Source of the DNA: Polytrichum commune
Lineage: Eukaryota > Streptophyta > Polytrichopsida > Polytrichales > Polytrichaceae
Direction: 5' to 3'
Assembly: GCA_950295325.1 (NCBI GenBank)
Contig: OX485806.1
Coordinates: 23,622,001-23,686,000, forward strand
Length of the DNA stretch: 64,000 nt
The notes beneath the pieces are model-generated. The model made no database searches. It saw only the letters and a program-made list of their open reading frames with translations, and was not told the DNA's origin. Positions within the stretch are counted from its first letter, which is position 1. Each line of letters starts with the position of its first letter. The translations under genes and the position numbers were made by a program. Shown here one piece after another: positions 21,736 to 34,420 of this stretch.

Positions 21736-24592
21736 AATAATTTTTCTTGACCTATGTCATTTTGCAGATCACGGTATTATATGTTTAGAAGTAGGAATTT
21801 GGAATCATTATTTTCTATACAAATATGAATTATTGTGGGTTGAAAGTATAACATCATCATTAAACTAGATTATCAATATTTGGTATTATATTACTATATT
21901 ATTATGACCAAGCATAGGGCACTTTAATCATCGAATTTGTTTGGCCTTGGAGAAAATAGCATAAAGAGATCCTCAACCTTGATTTTCAACTTAGACATAA
22001 CATATAGCAGAGCACATTATTTTCTACCCAATACTCAGTGTTATATAATCCAAAACAATAATAGTGAATCATGTTAAGGATATTAATAAGATGTTATTAT
22101 AAATGTTTTTTGTAAACTACATGATATACATCCATAAAAGTAGATTCTTAAGTATGCGAAACCCACTTCCATAATAGTAGGAATTTGGAAAGTAAGAGTG
22201 TAGTAGATCTTCAGAGTATGTATTTTTCTCCAAATGTTGTGGTGCACTAACATACAATATGACATAAATCATAAGAAGTTTTGAGATGAAATAGGTTCCA
22301 ACTTAAATCAACTTCCCAGTTTAGGATCTACTTCATATGTATCTTCATAACACCAATGAGGCATAGAAATTGTACTATGTTTGATTCAAACTCATTGGAG
22401 GGCTCCATGATTTTGGAATACCCAATCTGTTGTAGCGGAATGACATAACATACAAAATTGAGTGCTTCCCTTACTATATTTGGAAAAGTATCATAGTTGA
22501 AGGGCATACCACTTGTCTTGTTCACTTGTTTGTGCTCAAGCCCCACACCAACTTTCAACCCACAATAATAGATGTAGAAGGTGTATTTACCAATGATACA
22601 TTAGTATGATTGCATAATAGAGTTTTGATCATTACAAGTTTCAACTTTATAAGGATTCTCCATAGTTGTCATTTTCCCACACGTGTGTCAGTGACCTAAA
22701 GGAAAAAAAAAGGTTGAGATTTTCTTTCTTTCTTTTATTCTAAGACAATTTTGTCTTTATAGAAAGAAAAAAATATTTGGGAAGTGCCCCAGGGCCGGGG
22801 GGGGGGGGGAGGACTCCTTTGTACTAATATGAACCATTGAGATAAAGGGTATATTTAGAGGGGCTATCTAGAATTGTGTCCATATTTATGGGATGTTTTG
22901 CATATTTCATAAAATTTACAAGAATATGTCTAACATACTCTTAAAATGAAATTCCATTGGCCCAAATTATTTTAATATTTAGTAATTGTATTAAATGGGA
23001 CGCTATCTTTTATGCACCTCATTTTCTAGTGGAATGGATGGTCAATCCCCCCCCCCCCCTCCTTTGGCAAGTGCACAAGTGGTGAGAGGAGTAAAGCATG
23101 CCTAGATAAGACATGCGCATATAGGTGACAAAATGAAGGACAATAGTCTTAATTACATAAACAAAGAAAATGTCAACACATGAAACTCAAAGAAGCCCTC
23201 CAAGACTCTCCATCAAACAAGGGGCCACAAGTTAGGAGACTTCAACCTCAATTCAATCCCCAAAATTTAGGATTAATTCTAATAAAGGCTTGGAATTTGA
23301 ACCTATATTAGATCGGTATCGTATTTTTTTTTAATAACACCAATCATGTTTATACAATAAGGTTTTTTTTTTGTAATTAGGTCCTAGGTATGGTATTCGT
23401 ATTTGAGGATTTCTCGTTGCTTTAGGTCCAATTCTAGGCTCATGGTACTATCCTTGGTCAGTTTTCAACACTCATGGACATATAGGACTTCCCATGCATG
23501 GTATAATATATGCAACCCTATTGTGGGAACTCTCAACTCCCCATTCACGTTTGCCTCACCCAATTAGCAATCACAAGTTACAAAGATTGCCGACTCAAGT
23601 TCAAAATTGCAGTAAGTTGAGATGCAAAAGTTAAGGGGTCGGAATGAAGATTATCTTTAGGTTTACTTATCACGTAGCCCCCCCCCCCCAATTTTTTTTA
23701 TAAATACAAATAAAATTGTGTTACCAATCAAACATAGAATGATTAGTATATTATGAGCCTATACTCCAATCTCTCATAGCACAAGCCTTTTTGATATCCA
23801 TTCTTAAATACGATCCTTGTCGCACATCACTCATAAAGCCCACATATCTTATAATTGCCCAACATTGGTACCTAGGAGGTTATACAAATGCCACACCAAT
23901 TGCAACTTAAGATGTGTGAGACTATATAGTCTCTCGTCATGATTGGATACCCACATCTAAGTGACATATGGCAAGTCTATAGTTTATGAATGGACACCAC
24001 AAAGACATGTGTTGTGATGAGATTGGTATACATACCCATTCCAAGTTTAATTGTGAACACAAGTGAGAAAACCTATGCAATCACTCAGAAAGGAATAATC
24101 TTATATTTTTCGTATTTGATTAGCGATTCTAAAAGTTGACACAAAGAATCTTGGTGATTCACAATGTTGCCATGTAAACATGACAATTCATGATACGATC
24201 CAACAATCATTACATTCGTTAATTAGAGACTTTGGAAAGTCTCAAAATAAATCCAAATGGTTTAATATCTAAATCAATTTCTTATTGTGATGACATGTAT
24301 TTGTGCCAAGTTGGTTAGTGCCACCCATGCAAATCACTTTATTAAGTGACATTGAATAAATTTTGTGTAATTCTTGTTCTTTATTTGAAAACCACATCCT
24401 TAAATAGTCTCAAAATCATGAAAAAGTCTTCGATTATCGAATATAGTGATAACGGTAGAAATTGTTTGTGTGAATTGGAAGAAGTGCCCACAATAAGACC
24501 ACATAACATAAGTATGCCTTACATTTTCCCACTGCAAGCGTGTGCTCGCAACCTCACGAGTTGTTACACAAGAACTTAACAATACACCACTC
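21736..24592. other. AT-rich intergenic sequence
   Basis: No gene recognised. Long homopolymers occur: G at 22799-22809, C at 23046-23058 and C at 23680-23689. A partial repeat B copy lies at about 23690-23840. Confidence 0.5.
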
Positions 24593-25021
24593 CTATCGTA
24601 GCTCTCTAGCAGCTTGGGCATAAATAATTGATTTTAAAGGTGCCTAGATTTCTAGGAAATTGATTTTGTTGAGTATCCAAAAACTAAAGAAATAACATTC
24701 AAAGAGTGCCTAAAACCACAATAATGCTACCTCCTTCTCCGTAGTTTTCTCCATCTCCAATCTTTTGCCTAAGCTCTCAAGTCCACGCTCCACATGTACA
24801 TACATTTCCTCTCTATCAATGGATTTAAACATACATTGCAATGTCTACTGCCTTGCCGTTGTCACACTTCTCAAGCTTAACCTCTCACAAACACTAGAAC
24901 AACATAGTCTCTCACAAAGACCACTCCGTATAACTCTTACACAAAGCAAAACCCTAACATACAAGTAAAAGACAAATTTTATAGGCAAAAAGGTGCCCAA
25001 GCTGCTAGAGAGCTACGGTAG
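24593..25021. repeat. Inverted repeat with 28-bp arms
   Basis: 24593-24620 (CTATCGTAGCTCTCTAGCAG...GGGCA) is the reverse complement of 24994-25021 with one mismatch. The 373-bp interior is AT-rich and non-coding. The right arm coincides with the first bases of the 185-bp tandem array, so the array may have grown from the end of this fold-back unit. Confidence 0.75.
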
Positions 25022-25562
25022 CATGCTACGCAATCATCACACGTTAATGAAAAAACAAACACGAATCTACCACTGGGGCTAGATTCGCAAATGTTCCAGT
25101 TACATAGGACAAGTCTCCGGTGACGTCGGTCGATTGCCTAGGACTCATCGGTTGGTAAAGTTAGTGCACACGCAACTCCCAAAATCCACCCAGAGAGCTA
25201 CGGTAGCATGCTACGCAATCGCCCCATGTTAATGAAACAACAAACACAAATCTACCACTGGGGCTAGACTCACAAGTGTTCCAATTACATAGGACAAGTC
25301 TCAGGTGACGCCCGTCAATTGCCTAGGACTCATCAGTTGGTAAAGATAGTGCACACGCCGCTCCTAAAATCCACCCAAAGAGCTACGGTAGCATGCTACG
25401 CAATCGTCCCACATTAATGAAAGAACAAACACAAATCTACCACTGGAACTAGATTCGCAAATGTTCCAATTACATAAGACAAGTTTCCGGTGACGCTGGT
25501 CAATTGCCTAGGACACATCGGCTGGCAAAGTGCAAAGTTAGTCCACACGCCGCTTTCAAAAC
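25007..25562 (+). repeat. Tandem array, three units of about 185 bp
   Basis: Units start at 25007, 25192 and 25378, each with AGAGCTACGGTAGCATGCTACGC near the start, then ATCTACCACTGG, TTACATAGGACAAGT, TTGCCTAGGACTCATCGG, and CACACGCCGCTCC near the end. Each unit carries the perfect palindrome GTAGCATGCTAC. A diverged single copy lies at 35525-35660. No protein is encoded. Confidence 0.85.
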
Positions 25563-25588
25563 CAGGTGGGGCCATTTGCCATCCATCC

Positions 25589-25638
25589 GTCAGTCAGTCA
25601 GTCAGTCAGTCGGTCAGTCAGTCAGTCAGTCAGTCAGT
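25589..25638 (+). repeat. CAGT microsatellite
   Basis: Twelve CAGT units with one substitution (CGGT) separate the 185-bp array from the 297-bp array. Confidence 0.9.
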
Positions 25639-25795
25639 AATAAATTATAATTAGACTAGCCTTATTAGCACGAGAGTGTCTTTAATTTGGGCCCCATTGG
25701 TGATAGCCCCGGAAGCGGAGTAGGTGGCGGTGGTAGAAGAAGGGGCCATAGAAGGGATCTCCTTATCACTCACTCCCCCGATCCCCGACAACTAC

Positions 25796-26990
25796 TGCTG
25801 CAGAGCTAAGCACAGAACTAAGGCACCAGGAGCAACTCCAGTGGCTCCCCAGGACGGACTAACTTACTTAGAAGACAGCCTCTGCCACCACCCCCGCCAC
25901 CCACTACTCTACTCGTGAAATTGGCCCTCACTTATATTATCTCCACCCGTATGTATGTGAAGTGTTGTTTGGTTGGTTCTCCAATTGCTACCGTCTAGAT
26001 TTACATCATTAGCAAATCTCCGATGAAGCATATGCAAAAATTGGATTGAAAATCGGACCTCCCTTGATTTAGTTATGGTTATTGGAAGTGCAATTGCTAC
26101 AGAGCACGTAGAGAACTAAGAACCAAGCACGACTCCCGTGGCTCCCCGGGACGGACTAACTTAGAAGACAACCTCTGCCAACCCCCGCCACCCACTACTT
26201 GTGGAATTGGCCTTCACTTATATTATCTCCACCCGTATGTATGTGAAGTGTTGTTTGGTTGGTTCTCCAATTGCTACCATTTAGATTTACATGCATTTGC
26301 AAATCTCCGATGAAGCATATGCAAAAATCGGATTGAAAATCGGGCCTCCCTTGATTTAGTTATGGTTATTGGAAGTGCAATTGCTACAGAGCACGTAGAG
26401 AACTAAGCACCAAGCACGACTCCCGTGGCTCCCCAGGACGGACTAACTTAGAAGACAACCTCTGCCAACCCCGCCACCCACTACTTGTGGAATTGGCCTT
26501 CACTTATATTATCTCCACCCGTATGTATGTGAAGTGTTGTTTGGTTCATGTATCACGTTGGTTCTCCAATTGCTACCGTTTAGGTTTACATGCATTAGCA
26601 AATCTCCGATGAAGCATATGCAAAGATCGGATTGAAAATTGGACTTCCCATGGTTTAGTTATGGTTATTGGAAGTGCAATTGCTACAAAGCACGTAGAGA
26701 ACTAAGCAACAAGCGCGACTCAAGTGGCTCCCCAAGATTAACTTAGGAAAAAGGCCTATGCCACCCCGCCACCCATTCCTCGTGGAATTTGCCTTCACTT
26801 ATCTCCAACCATATGTATGTGAAGTGTTGTTTGGTTCGTGTATCACGTTGGTCCTCCAATTGTTACCGCTTAGATTTACACGATGAAAACTTGCGTTACA
26901 TTAGCAAATCTCCGATGAGGCATATGCAAAAACCAGTTTGAAAAGCAGACCTCCCTTGGTTTAGTTATGGTGACTGGAAGTGCATGGTTG
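25796..26990 (+). repeat. Tandem array, four units of about 297 bp
   Basis: Units begin near 25796, 26094, 26391 and 26690 with GCTACAGAGCACGTAGAGAAC-like sequence. Each continues with CTCCCCAGGACGGACTAACTT, CTATTATCTCCACCCG-like, ATGTGAAGTGTTGTTTGGTT, ATGAAGCATATGCAAAAAT, and TTGATTTAGTTATGGTTATT. The second half of each unit matches dispersed repeat A (29278, 40365 and others), so the array is an expansion of part of that repeat. Neither the 64-aa frame at 25724 nor the other frames are conserved between units. Confidence 0.85.
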
Positions 26991-27150
26991 TTGATTTCTT
27001 AGTTGGATACATAGGTGCTACCGCGAGTGCTCACTATCGATTGTAGAATGATTATTAATGTTGAAGATGTAGTCCAATCTCTTTCAAACAAGTGTCTTTA
27101 TGATGTTTGCTCTTTGATCCTCACTAAACCGCGTGCCAATCAAATACATG
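26991..27150 (+). repeat. Dispersed repeat A, right part
   Basis: Continues from the last tandem unit with TTGTTGATTTCTTAGTTGGATACATAGG-like sequence, AGTCCAATCTCTTTCAAAC, and TGCTCTTTGATCCTCAC. This is the same order seen at 29760-29940 and 40520-40690. Confidence 0.65.
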
Positions 27151-27536
27151 GTTTTAATTAAGAAAATGAGCCATTTAAGGCCCATCCACCTTATAGGGTA
27201 CGTACCAACCAATAGTTACACTAAGGTAGACAAACCCATTTTTGATAACTTAAGCAATTTTGCATGTTAAGTGTGATAATAAAGTGATAACAAAGTGATT
27301 TTGTTTTACTTGTATGGAAATTGATATCACAATCTCTCCCAACCCATATTCACAGCGTAGGTCAACCTATTTTGATAATTGGTAGACAAAAACTTGAGCA
27401 CATCCAATGCCCTCATGTGCTCAAGTTGACTTACTTTTTTCCATCATGTTGAGCTCCTCAATAACTATAACTCCTCTCTCACTTGGTCACTATCTATTTC
27501 TAACATTCCAAATTAGAGAACGACGGCTACATGTGT
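27151..27536. other. Intergenic sequence, no recognised feature
   Basis: AT-rich, with no gene or clear repeat boundary. Confidence 0.4.
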
Positions 27537-27760
27537 TGAAACCAAAAGTTGGCCCGAACATATTACCAATAGCTAGAGTCTACCATAACCGCTCATTTTA
27601 ACCACCCACTTCTCCTCAATATGACACTCAAAACTAAGACATGTGTCTTGGCACTATTGGTTCCGGCTTAATCGAAATTCAACCCTAGCCTGATTGAAAT
27701 TCTAGTTTCCTATAGATTGCCAATGGGTTCCTGATCAGGAATAGGTGCCTCTACTATATA
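27537..27760 (+). repeat. Dispersed repeat D, copy 2
   Basis: Second copy of the unit at 1204-1462; see that entry for shared words. Similarity starts at GAAACCAAAAGTTGG and ends at GGAATAGGTGCCTCTACTAT. Confidence 0.7.
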
Positions 27761-29020
27761 TCTGATTTCTATGGGTCACAACCCACAATAATAAACATCA
27801 AGACATGTGGGTGTTATTAGGTTCAATTTTCATGTTCTCCACCCTCCACTGGTCATATTTATGCAAGGAAGGTTGTGTTGTATTAGCAAACTTATGATGT
27901 TGCATTAGCAAAAGTTGCTACTACTACTACCCCCACCCACAACTCGTGAAATTTGTTTTCACCGATTTCAATAGTATAAGGTGCATGCTGCACATAAGGG
28001 CTGCCAACCCATATTTACACTATATATTTGATTTGTGTGGACCAGAATGCCCATTGTCGACCCATGAATCACAACAATGACCACTAAGATATGTGGATGT
28101 TAAAAAGTTCCATTTTCATATTCTCTGACTTCTAGTGATCAAATTTACACAAGAAAACTTGTGTTGCATTAGCAAACTTGTGATGCAACATCAACAAGAG
28201 CAACCAAAAACCATATTCAAAGCCAACCATTCTCCTTAACGTAGTTACGATCACAAGACATGCATTTGTGCCGATTCTATCTAATTGAATTACCTAGGAC
28301 TTCCAATTGTGTGTGTTGACTGCTGCGTCTAGAGAGGGAGGTCGGTCGATTGATTTCGAACACGACAACAAGTCCAATCTCTCTTAAACACTATGCCATA
28401 TAGTTGGAACCCGTCCTTAATTACATGTAACCTAAACCACACACCGGTGCTTTTAGTGTCCGTTTAAGGTCCACTTTTACCTTAGTTGCGATGCATGCCA
28501 ATGGAGAAAATTGGAAGGAAGGAAGGAAGGCGGGCCGGCCTAGCTAGCAATTTGGAGTGAAGTTGTAATCATAAAGGGCGGCCTTGCCGGTGGGTTTGGG
28601 ATTGGGATATTCTATTCAATTACTTCCGTTCTATTGAGGACGGTACCAGGCCCACTTGTGATGAATGGAAAGGGAAAAAGGCTCCGGGATGGGAGTCGGT
28701 GTGAAGTAGACTACCAACGTAGGCCTTTGGGCTCCACAAGTGGGAAAACAAAACGTACCCGGGGCCGGGAACAAAGAAGGAGGATTCTATCCGGACACAC
28801 AAGTTGATCGCCATGAGACAAAAAGGAACACACCAACGATGACACACGACAATGCTTTTCGACGTCCCCCATGTGGGAACTTAACACATGTAAGTTAGTT
28901 TCAAGGTAGATGCACTAAAGGAAGGTATGTGTGTGTGTGCGCGTGCATGTGTGTGTTATTTGGCCCGTCGTCTCCCATGTTTTCCAACTTACTTAATATC
29001 TATTTCAACGGAGAAAAGAT
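27761..29020. other. Intergenic sequence with fragments of repeat A
   Basis: Fragments of repeat A appear at 27840-27910 (TTCATGTTCTCCACC then TTGTGTTGTATTAGCAAAC) and 28130-28200. A GGAAGG microsatellite lies at 28512-28530, next to CGGGCCGGCCTAGCTAGC. A GTGTGCGC-rich tract lies at 28927-28957. No gene is supported. Confidence 0.5.
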
Positions 29021-29021
29021 A

Positions 29022-29164
29022 TAAGGTAGGTATATCCAAAACCATCACCGAACCTAAAACCAACACTATGTACCAAATGCGTACATTTGTTGCTTCCACA
29101 TGCATGCATGTGGTACATATTGGTGGTTTTAAGTTCGGTGACGGTTTTGGGTATATCTACCTTA
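29022..29164. repeat. Long hairpin: 53-bp inverted arms, 37-bp loop
   Basis: 29022-29074 and 29112-29164 are reverse complements at 47 of 53 positions without gaps; shared blocks include CACCGAAC and TATGTACC. Four of the six mismatches are transitions. The loop region holds a perfect 18-bp palindrome, CCACATGCATGCATGTGG (29096-29113). Overlapping frames on both strands are consequences of the fold-back. It could be a small MITE or a hairpin RNA source; no flanking duplication was established. Confidence 0.8.
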
Positions 29165-29277
29165 GCACCGTGTAAATCCAAAGAGTAAGTCACGCTCAAT
29201 ATCATATTTGGTGTAGTAAGAAAGGTGGATGTACGTGACACCTCGACCTAACATCAAGTGTCCAGGATGACGCCGAT

Positions 29278-29940
29278 GAGGTTTATACAATAAAACTCGT
29301 GTTGCATTAGTATATCTATAATGAAACGTATGCGAAAACCGGATTGAAAATCGGACTTTCCCTGATTTAGTTATGGTTATCGGAAGTGCATGTAACTGGT
29401 TTCTGAGTAAAACTGGACTAAGTCCGAGTCCATAAGTATAATTTGTTGAATTCTATCATAGGTTCCTAAGATATGATTGGATGATAAAATCCTCAATAGA
29501 ATTTGCAAATACGATTATGATAATATCATAGCATTTGTTTTGGTTGTGTTTCCATTATTCAACAATTAGTTATATAGGTTTATTATTTAAAATGTGATTA
29601 AAGAATTCTCATCGTATTTTAATAGCATAACATTCAAGAGATCGCTAGGGACTCACATATCGCTTGTAAAATTAAGGTACATAAAGTGTATCGGTTGACC
29701 CGCCCATAGAATTGAAGCAACCAAAAAGTTCAATTTTTGAAAGCATGTCCAAAATCACTTAGATACGAGTTATGTTTGTTGATTTCTTAATCATATACAT
29801 AGGTCCTCCCAATTGTGTTCACTGTTGAGTGTAAAATCGTTATTGGTATTTGAAGATCTAGCCCAATCTCTTTTAAACATGTGTTTTTATGATATTTGCT
29901 CTTTGATCCTCACCGAACTTGCCACATACCGATCAAATAT
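29278..29940 (+). repeat. Dispersed repeat A, copy interrupted by about 360 bp
   Basis: The left part (29278-29393) contains CTCGTGTTGCATTAG, AAAACCGGATTGAAAATCGG and GATTTAGTTATGGTTAT. The right part (29760-29940) contains TGTTGATTTCTTAATCATAT, CCCAATCTCTTTTAAACATG and TTTGCTCTTTGATCCTCAC. In the copy at 40365 these parts are adjacent, so the AT-rich 29394-29759 is probably an insertion. Confidence 0.65.
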
Positions 29941-32839
29941 AAAGATCCGATGAAGAAAACGAGGCACTTAAGACCCATCTACCTTAGTAGGAAACATGGT
30001 CCTAAAACGCACTTCTCATTTGACATGTGCAGTCACTAGAACATGTCGGTTTAATTGACAAGAAACACGCCTAATCTACAAATGATAGACAAGGGCCCAA
30101 CAATGCATGATAGGTGAAATGATTCATACTTGGGTGTTAGATGAGGACTTCCATATGGTTTGAAGCACTCTATGGTGTTGAGGCATTTCATATGGTTTGA
30201 ATTGACAACATGATGGTATGGCAAAATTGCTACCCATGTATAAGACTCTTCTTGGATAGACTCTCTACTTGCACTAATGTTAATGCACATTAGTCTTTGT
30301 TGCAAGAGTGTTGAACCATGCTTGTGGGTTTCTGTTCTGTTGCATACACTTGAGGTTTGAAGTACATAAACAACACTTGGAGGATGTGAAAAGACTATAC
30401 TTGTAAAGTGTGATGTTGGCATTAATTGATGCCATGTACACTTGAAATTTGCACTTGAGCAAGAGCAAAGGATGTTCTTTACATATTTAAAGTCTCATAG
30501 GATTTTTTGCACAATTCTACAACTTGTAACTAAGATAGCCTCCCTTTTAATTGCACTAGGACCAAAATTATAATTATTCTTAGGCCCCCCAATAAACCCA
30601 ATAATCAAAGAATTAGAAAATAACAGAGTACCTAAAATTTCCCCAACCCCAAGAAACACCCCCTAGATACATACATATCATTTGCTCGTAGGTATAATGA
30701 AAAAAATTCTAGAGGGTGTAACCCCCAAGTGAAGGCCACATATAGTATCTAAATAATTCTAGATTTTTAACTAGTCTAGAATTATGCAGGCCTTGTGTAA
30801 TAGATTAAAAAAAAACATAGCACAAACATACAATTACATCATCATGAAGACAGGATAAACACCAATTAAAGCCGCATACGAAGCAAAACAACAAATTTGT
30901 TATGGGAAAAAAATCACAATAATGAGGGGGTCTAGAGGATGATGTCAAGCACCGATTTTGTATGCAATTGGCCAATTTGTGCAAAAATTATCTAAATCCA
31001 ACACTAATTATCCCAATTAGTGTGTGTCATTATATGGATTTAAGTTGTGCAACAATGTCTTACTCAAAATTGAAATTTTTACTTACAAAATCAATAAGTT
31101 GTTTGGACAGTACATACCATAAATTACATTCCTTGGTAATATACTAGAATAGTCATAGCACCGTGTAACTCCGAGTAATAATGCGCACTAATTGGGATAA
31201 ATAATGTAGTTTCACGTAGATTCACCAATTGTGTTGACTATTAAACCTAGAATGCTTAGCAAATTTTGAACATACACTCTCATCTCATTCAAACACGTGT
31301 CTTTTTGGTGCCCATTCTAAAAAGGAACTGATATTTTAGTGATACGAATTGAATAAATCAAACCCAAAAGCATGTGCCGAACAAGTGCAATAACCAAATT
31401 AGGCCTATCTACTTTACACCCCCCCCACACCTCAAAAAGAAGAAGAGAACACCCTTAGAAGGTCGCCACCATTCCTCCAAACAAGGGAACGTGGCTTCGC
31501 CACAAGAGGCCCTGTCCTAAAACAACATTCTATAAGTAACTTTTCTCTACTAACTCTTCTTATATGAAATTGGAGATGTCATTGAGCTTCCACTGAGCTT
31601 CACCAAACCTTATTCATCGAGAACTGACATGTATTACGCAGGACCCTGTTACCATTCAACGGTAGTCCCCAGAATGCCTCTATCCCATGACACAACCAAC
31701 AAACAAACCCATCATGGCAATTCACACACACCCACACCCGACTCCCCTACTCCGCACATTGGCCAGTTCGTAAGCTTAGTTATTAGAGAGGCTTATACAT
31801 ACACTCATGGCCCAGGCCGCCATTAATGACACGTTCCCTCTGACACGTTCCCCACTGAAGCCGTCAGCGACTACTGCGGCACCCGAGGCGGCGTCTCCAA
31901 GAACCCCTTCACGTTCTCACGAGGTTTCGCAGACCGCGGGGAACGCATAAGGAACGCACGTTCCCACTCCCTTCCCAGACTTGGGAGGGGGCAGGTGGGT
32001 AACCGTTTCCGTGATCTGCGGCCAAGGTAGTTGCCCACTGCCTGGGTCGGAACCCGCTCTACCTACCTACCTGAATACCTACCTATCTATTTTCATACCT
32101 GCCTACTTACCTACCGACCGACCAACCGACCGAGCTCAGCCACTTAAATGACCGTCCCCGCCAAAGGGCTGCGACTCAATCTGTACGCTTTGTGGATTCA
32201 AATTGCATCTCCGAAATCTACGGAATCACAGATACGTCGTGCTAGATCTACAGGATACAAAGATTTCGGGAGTCATGGATCTAGGTGGTCTCTAAAGTAT
32301 GGCTTCAACATTTAAGTTAGGCAGTGAGTGGTAGCAAGTGCAAGAGCAGTCAATGCCAGTTACTTATTAGTACAAGGTTGTAAGTTAGCATTTTTTTAAA
32401 TAAATAAATAAATAAAATAATTATTTATACCTTAGGTGTAAAAGGGAAAGAACATTGTGATGAGGGGGGGGGGGGGGGAACTGACCGACGTGAGCGGTAA
32501 TAAAAGGAAAAGTGTAATATTGTGTACAAAAACTGAATCTCTTTACTTTGTCAGGATGGTAAATTTTCTAATTACTTTTTTTTCTTCTAAAAAAAGGATA
32601 TTGCATAGGTCCATCCTGTTATGGAATTGCGACATCATTGGGGGTCGTAACATTATTTAGTTGCTATCAACCATTCCATTCTAATAATGACAGTGCATTG
32701 CTTCACCCGAGATTTTCAGCTTGAATTTTGTCAATGCAATGTTCTACTGTGAGAGTAAACATAGTGTAGTTCCGATAAGAATCTAGCTTATTCCCCGCCC
32801 CACCCAACGTACAAACTCAATTGAACAATGTTATGATAA
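29941..32839. other. Intergenic sequence without recognised gene
   Basis: The longest frame (minus, 30051-30422, 123 aa) has no recognised domain. A GC- and CpG-richer patch lies at 31825-32035, followed by CTAC/CGAC-type short tandem units (about 32057-32135). Poly-A/T and TAAA repeats occur near 32390-32415, and a G run at 32464-32478. A partial repeat B copy lies near 31200-31410. Confidence 0.45.
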
Positions 32840-34420
32840 TGAGGTGTTGAAGAACTTTGATCATGGTCCTCACCACATCCTCATGTCTTTTTACAATGGA
32901 GGACGTGTCATCTACATATTTGCCACAATTTCCTGTGCCAAGTTGCTCGACATTGTAACTCCTCTCAAATTGCCTTCATTATTGGCTTTCTTCACTATGT
33001 GGTTGAGGACTTACGCTATGATGAGGAAGCGGTATGGTGCTAGAGGGCACCTTTGCCTTACTCCCCTTTGTATGTGAAACGGCTTGGTGGGCTTGAGTTT
33101 AGCAAACATTACAATTATGGTCACTCTACTATGGCCATGCCACTGCTTCATGTGTTAACAACGCAATATCCAATATGTGTATTGAAGCTAGGAAGGCAAA
33201 TTGGTCCAGGCTAATAATCTCAATGAGGATTGGTTGTAGCCTACCCTACAAGGCTTTAGCAAAGTTCTCAAAGATTACATTTAGGAGCATAATTGAACTT
33301 AGTTTGTAGGTTTTGGCTTGCTTATGTAGGAGGATAATGCATCCCTTCATCATTCATGTTGGGAAATGTCCCCTTCCTACTACCTCTCTTATGATCTAGA
33401 ATAAGTCCCCCCCCCCCCAATAATATGCTAGTAGTGCAAAAAGAACTCAATAACTTCCTCGTTAGGGCTAGGTGCTTTGCCCATTGCCATTGCCTTCACT
33501 GGGTGCTCTAGCTCCCTCTAACTAACTTCCTGACCATTATCATCCTCCCACTCTTTAAGGAGGGCAGATTGTGACCTTTCTTTTACATCTTCAAAGATCT
33601 CCTTGGTCACGGTGTACCCTTTTCCCCTCCATTTTGTTTGTGACCTAATCTCTTGACTCTCAACTTTGCACCGTTCAAATTTAAGAAGACCTTGTTTGCA
33701 TTCTCCTACTTTATTTTGTAGACTTGGATCATATGGATTCCTTTGCAAGGTGTCATTAGCCTTTCCTAGTTCATACCAAAGATGATCCCCATCATTTCTC
33801 CATTTCTCTGCTTGAAGTTTGTAGTGGTATCTATAGAATCTTATGACTTTTCGAGACTTAAAGAAGAAAAGGTTTTTCTTTTATATTTTACATTTGATAT
33901 CCTATTGATGGCTTCCCCTACCTTAGGTTCTTGAAGGAATCTTGTGTTCATTTTGTCAAGACATTTAGGAGAATAAAGCAATATAGTTGGCTATGAAATG
34001 AGTTCTTCACCGGCCGAGTTTTACACAACGGCCAAGGCTTCTTTGGTGGAGAACTTCAAGTATGGATGAAAAAATGGCATGGCTACCAACATGATAACAT
34101 TTTTTGTTAGGGGAGTTCTTTGGAGGTCAATTTTCTTGGGCAACTTCAATCCCTTGGACAAGGAACTTGACCTCTGGAGATTTCCAACTTGAGGTTGATT
34201 ATTATTATTATTTTTCCATCTTGTCCACCATACCAACCATGGCCTCAAATAACCTTGTCTTGGGCTGAAATTCTTGAGTGACCGGTGCACTTCTTCATCG
34301 TAGTCCGAATTGGCCCTTACATAGGAGTCTTGACCTACATCTAAAAGTAAAGTGACTACAATATTCACATTGACCAATGAAGAGAAGAGCCATCTCTTGC
34401 TCATACTAACTTACATGTGG
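32840..34420 (-). pseudogene. Decayed L1-type LINE, reverse transcriptase fragment
   Basis: Conceptual translation of the minus strand gives broken reverse transcriptase blocks in the expected order. A linker with LQNKVGECKQ and LLKEWEDDN (33748-33518) comes first, then MMKGCIILLHKQAKTYKL, then SIMLLNVIFENFAKAL, then GRLQPILIEIISLDQFAF (around 33340-33190), then RGVRQRCPLAPYRFLIIA (around 33080). These correspond to the N-E-G-x-I, R-P-I-x-L-L-N, K-x-x-A-x-x-L/Q-P-x-L and R-G-x-x-Q-G-C-P-L-S-P blocks of plant LINE reverse transcriptases. Several stops and an internal deletion before the last block (the catalytic A block is not seen) show it is dead. The 127-aa frame at 34404-34021 may be its upstream, diverged part. 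Confidence 0.7.

Noticed and set aside
30051-30422. Minus-strand frame of 123 aa
   Set aside because: No domain, no splice-supported extension, ordinary AT-rich composition.
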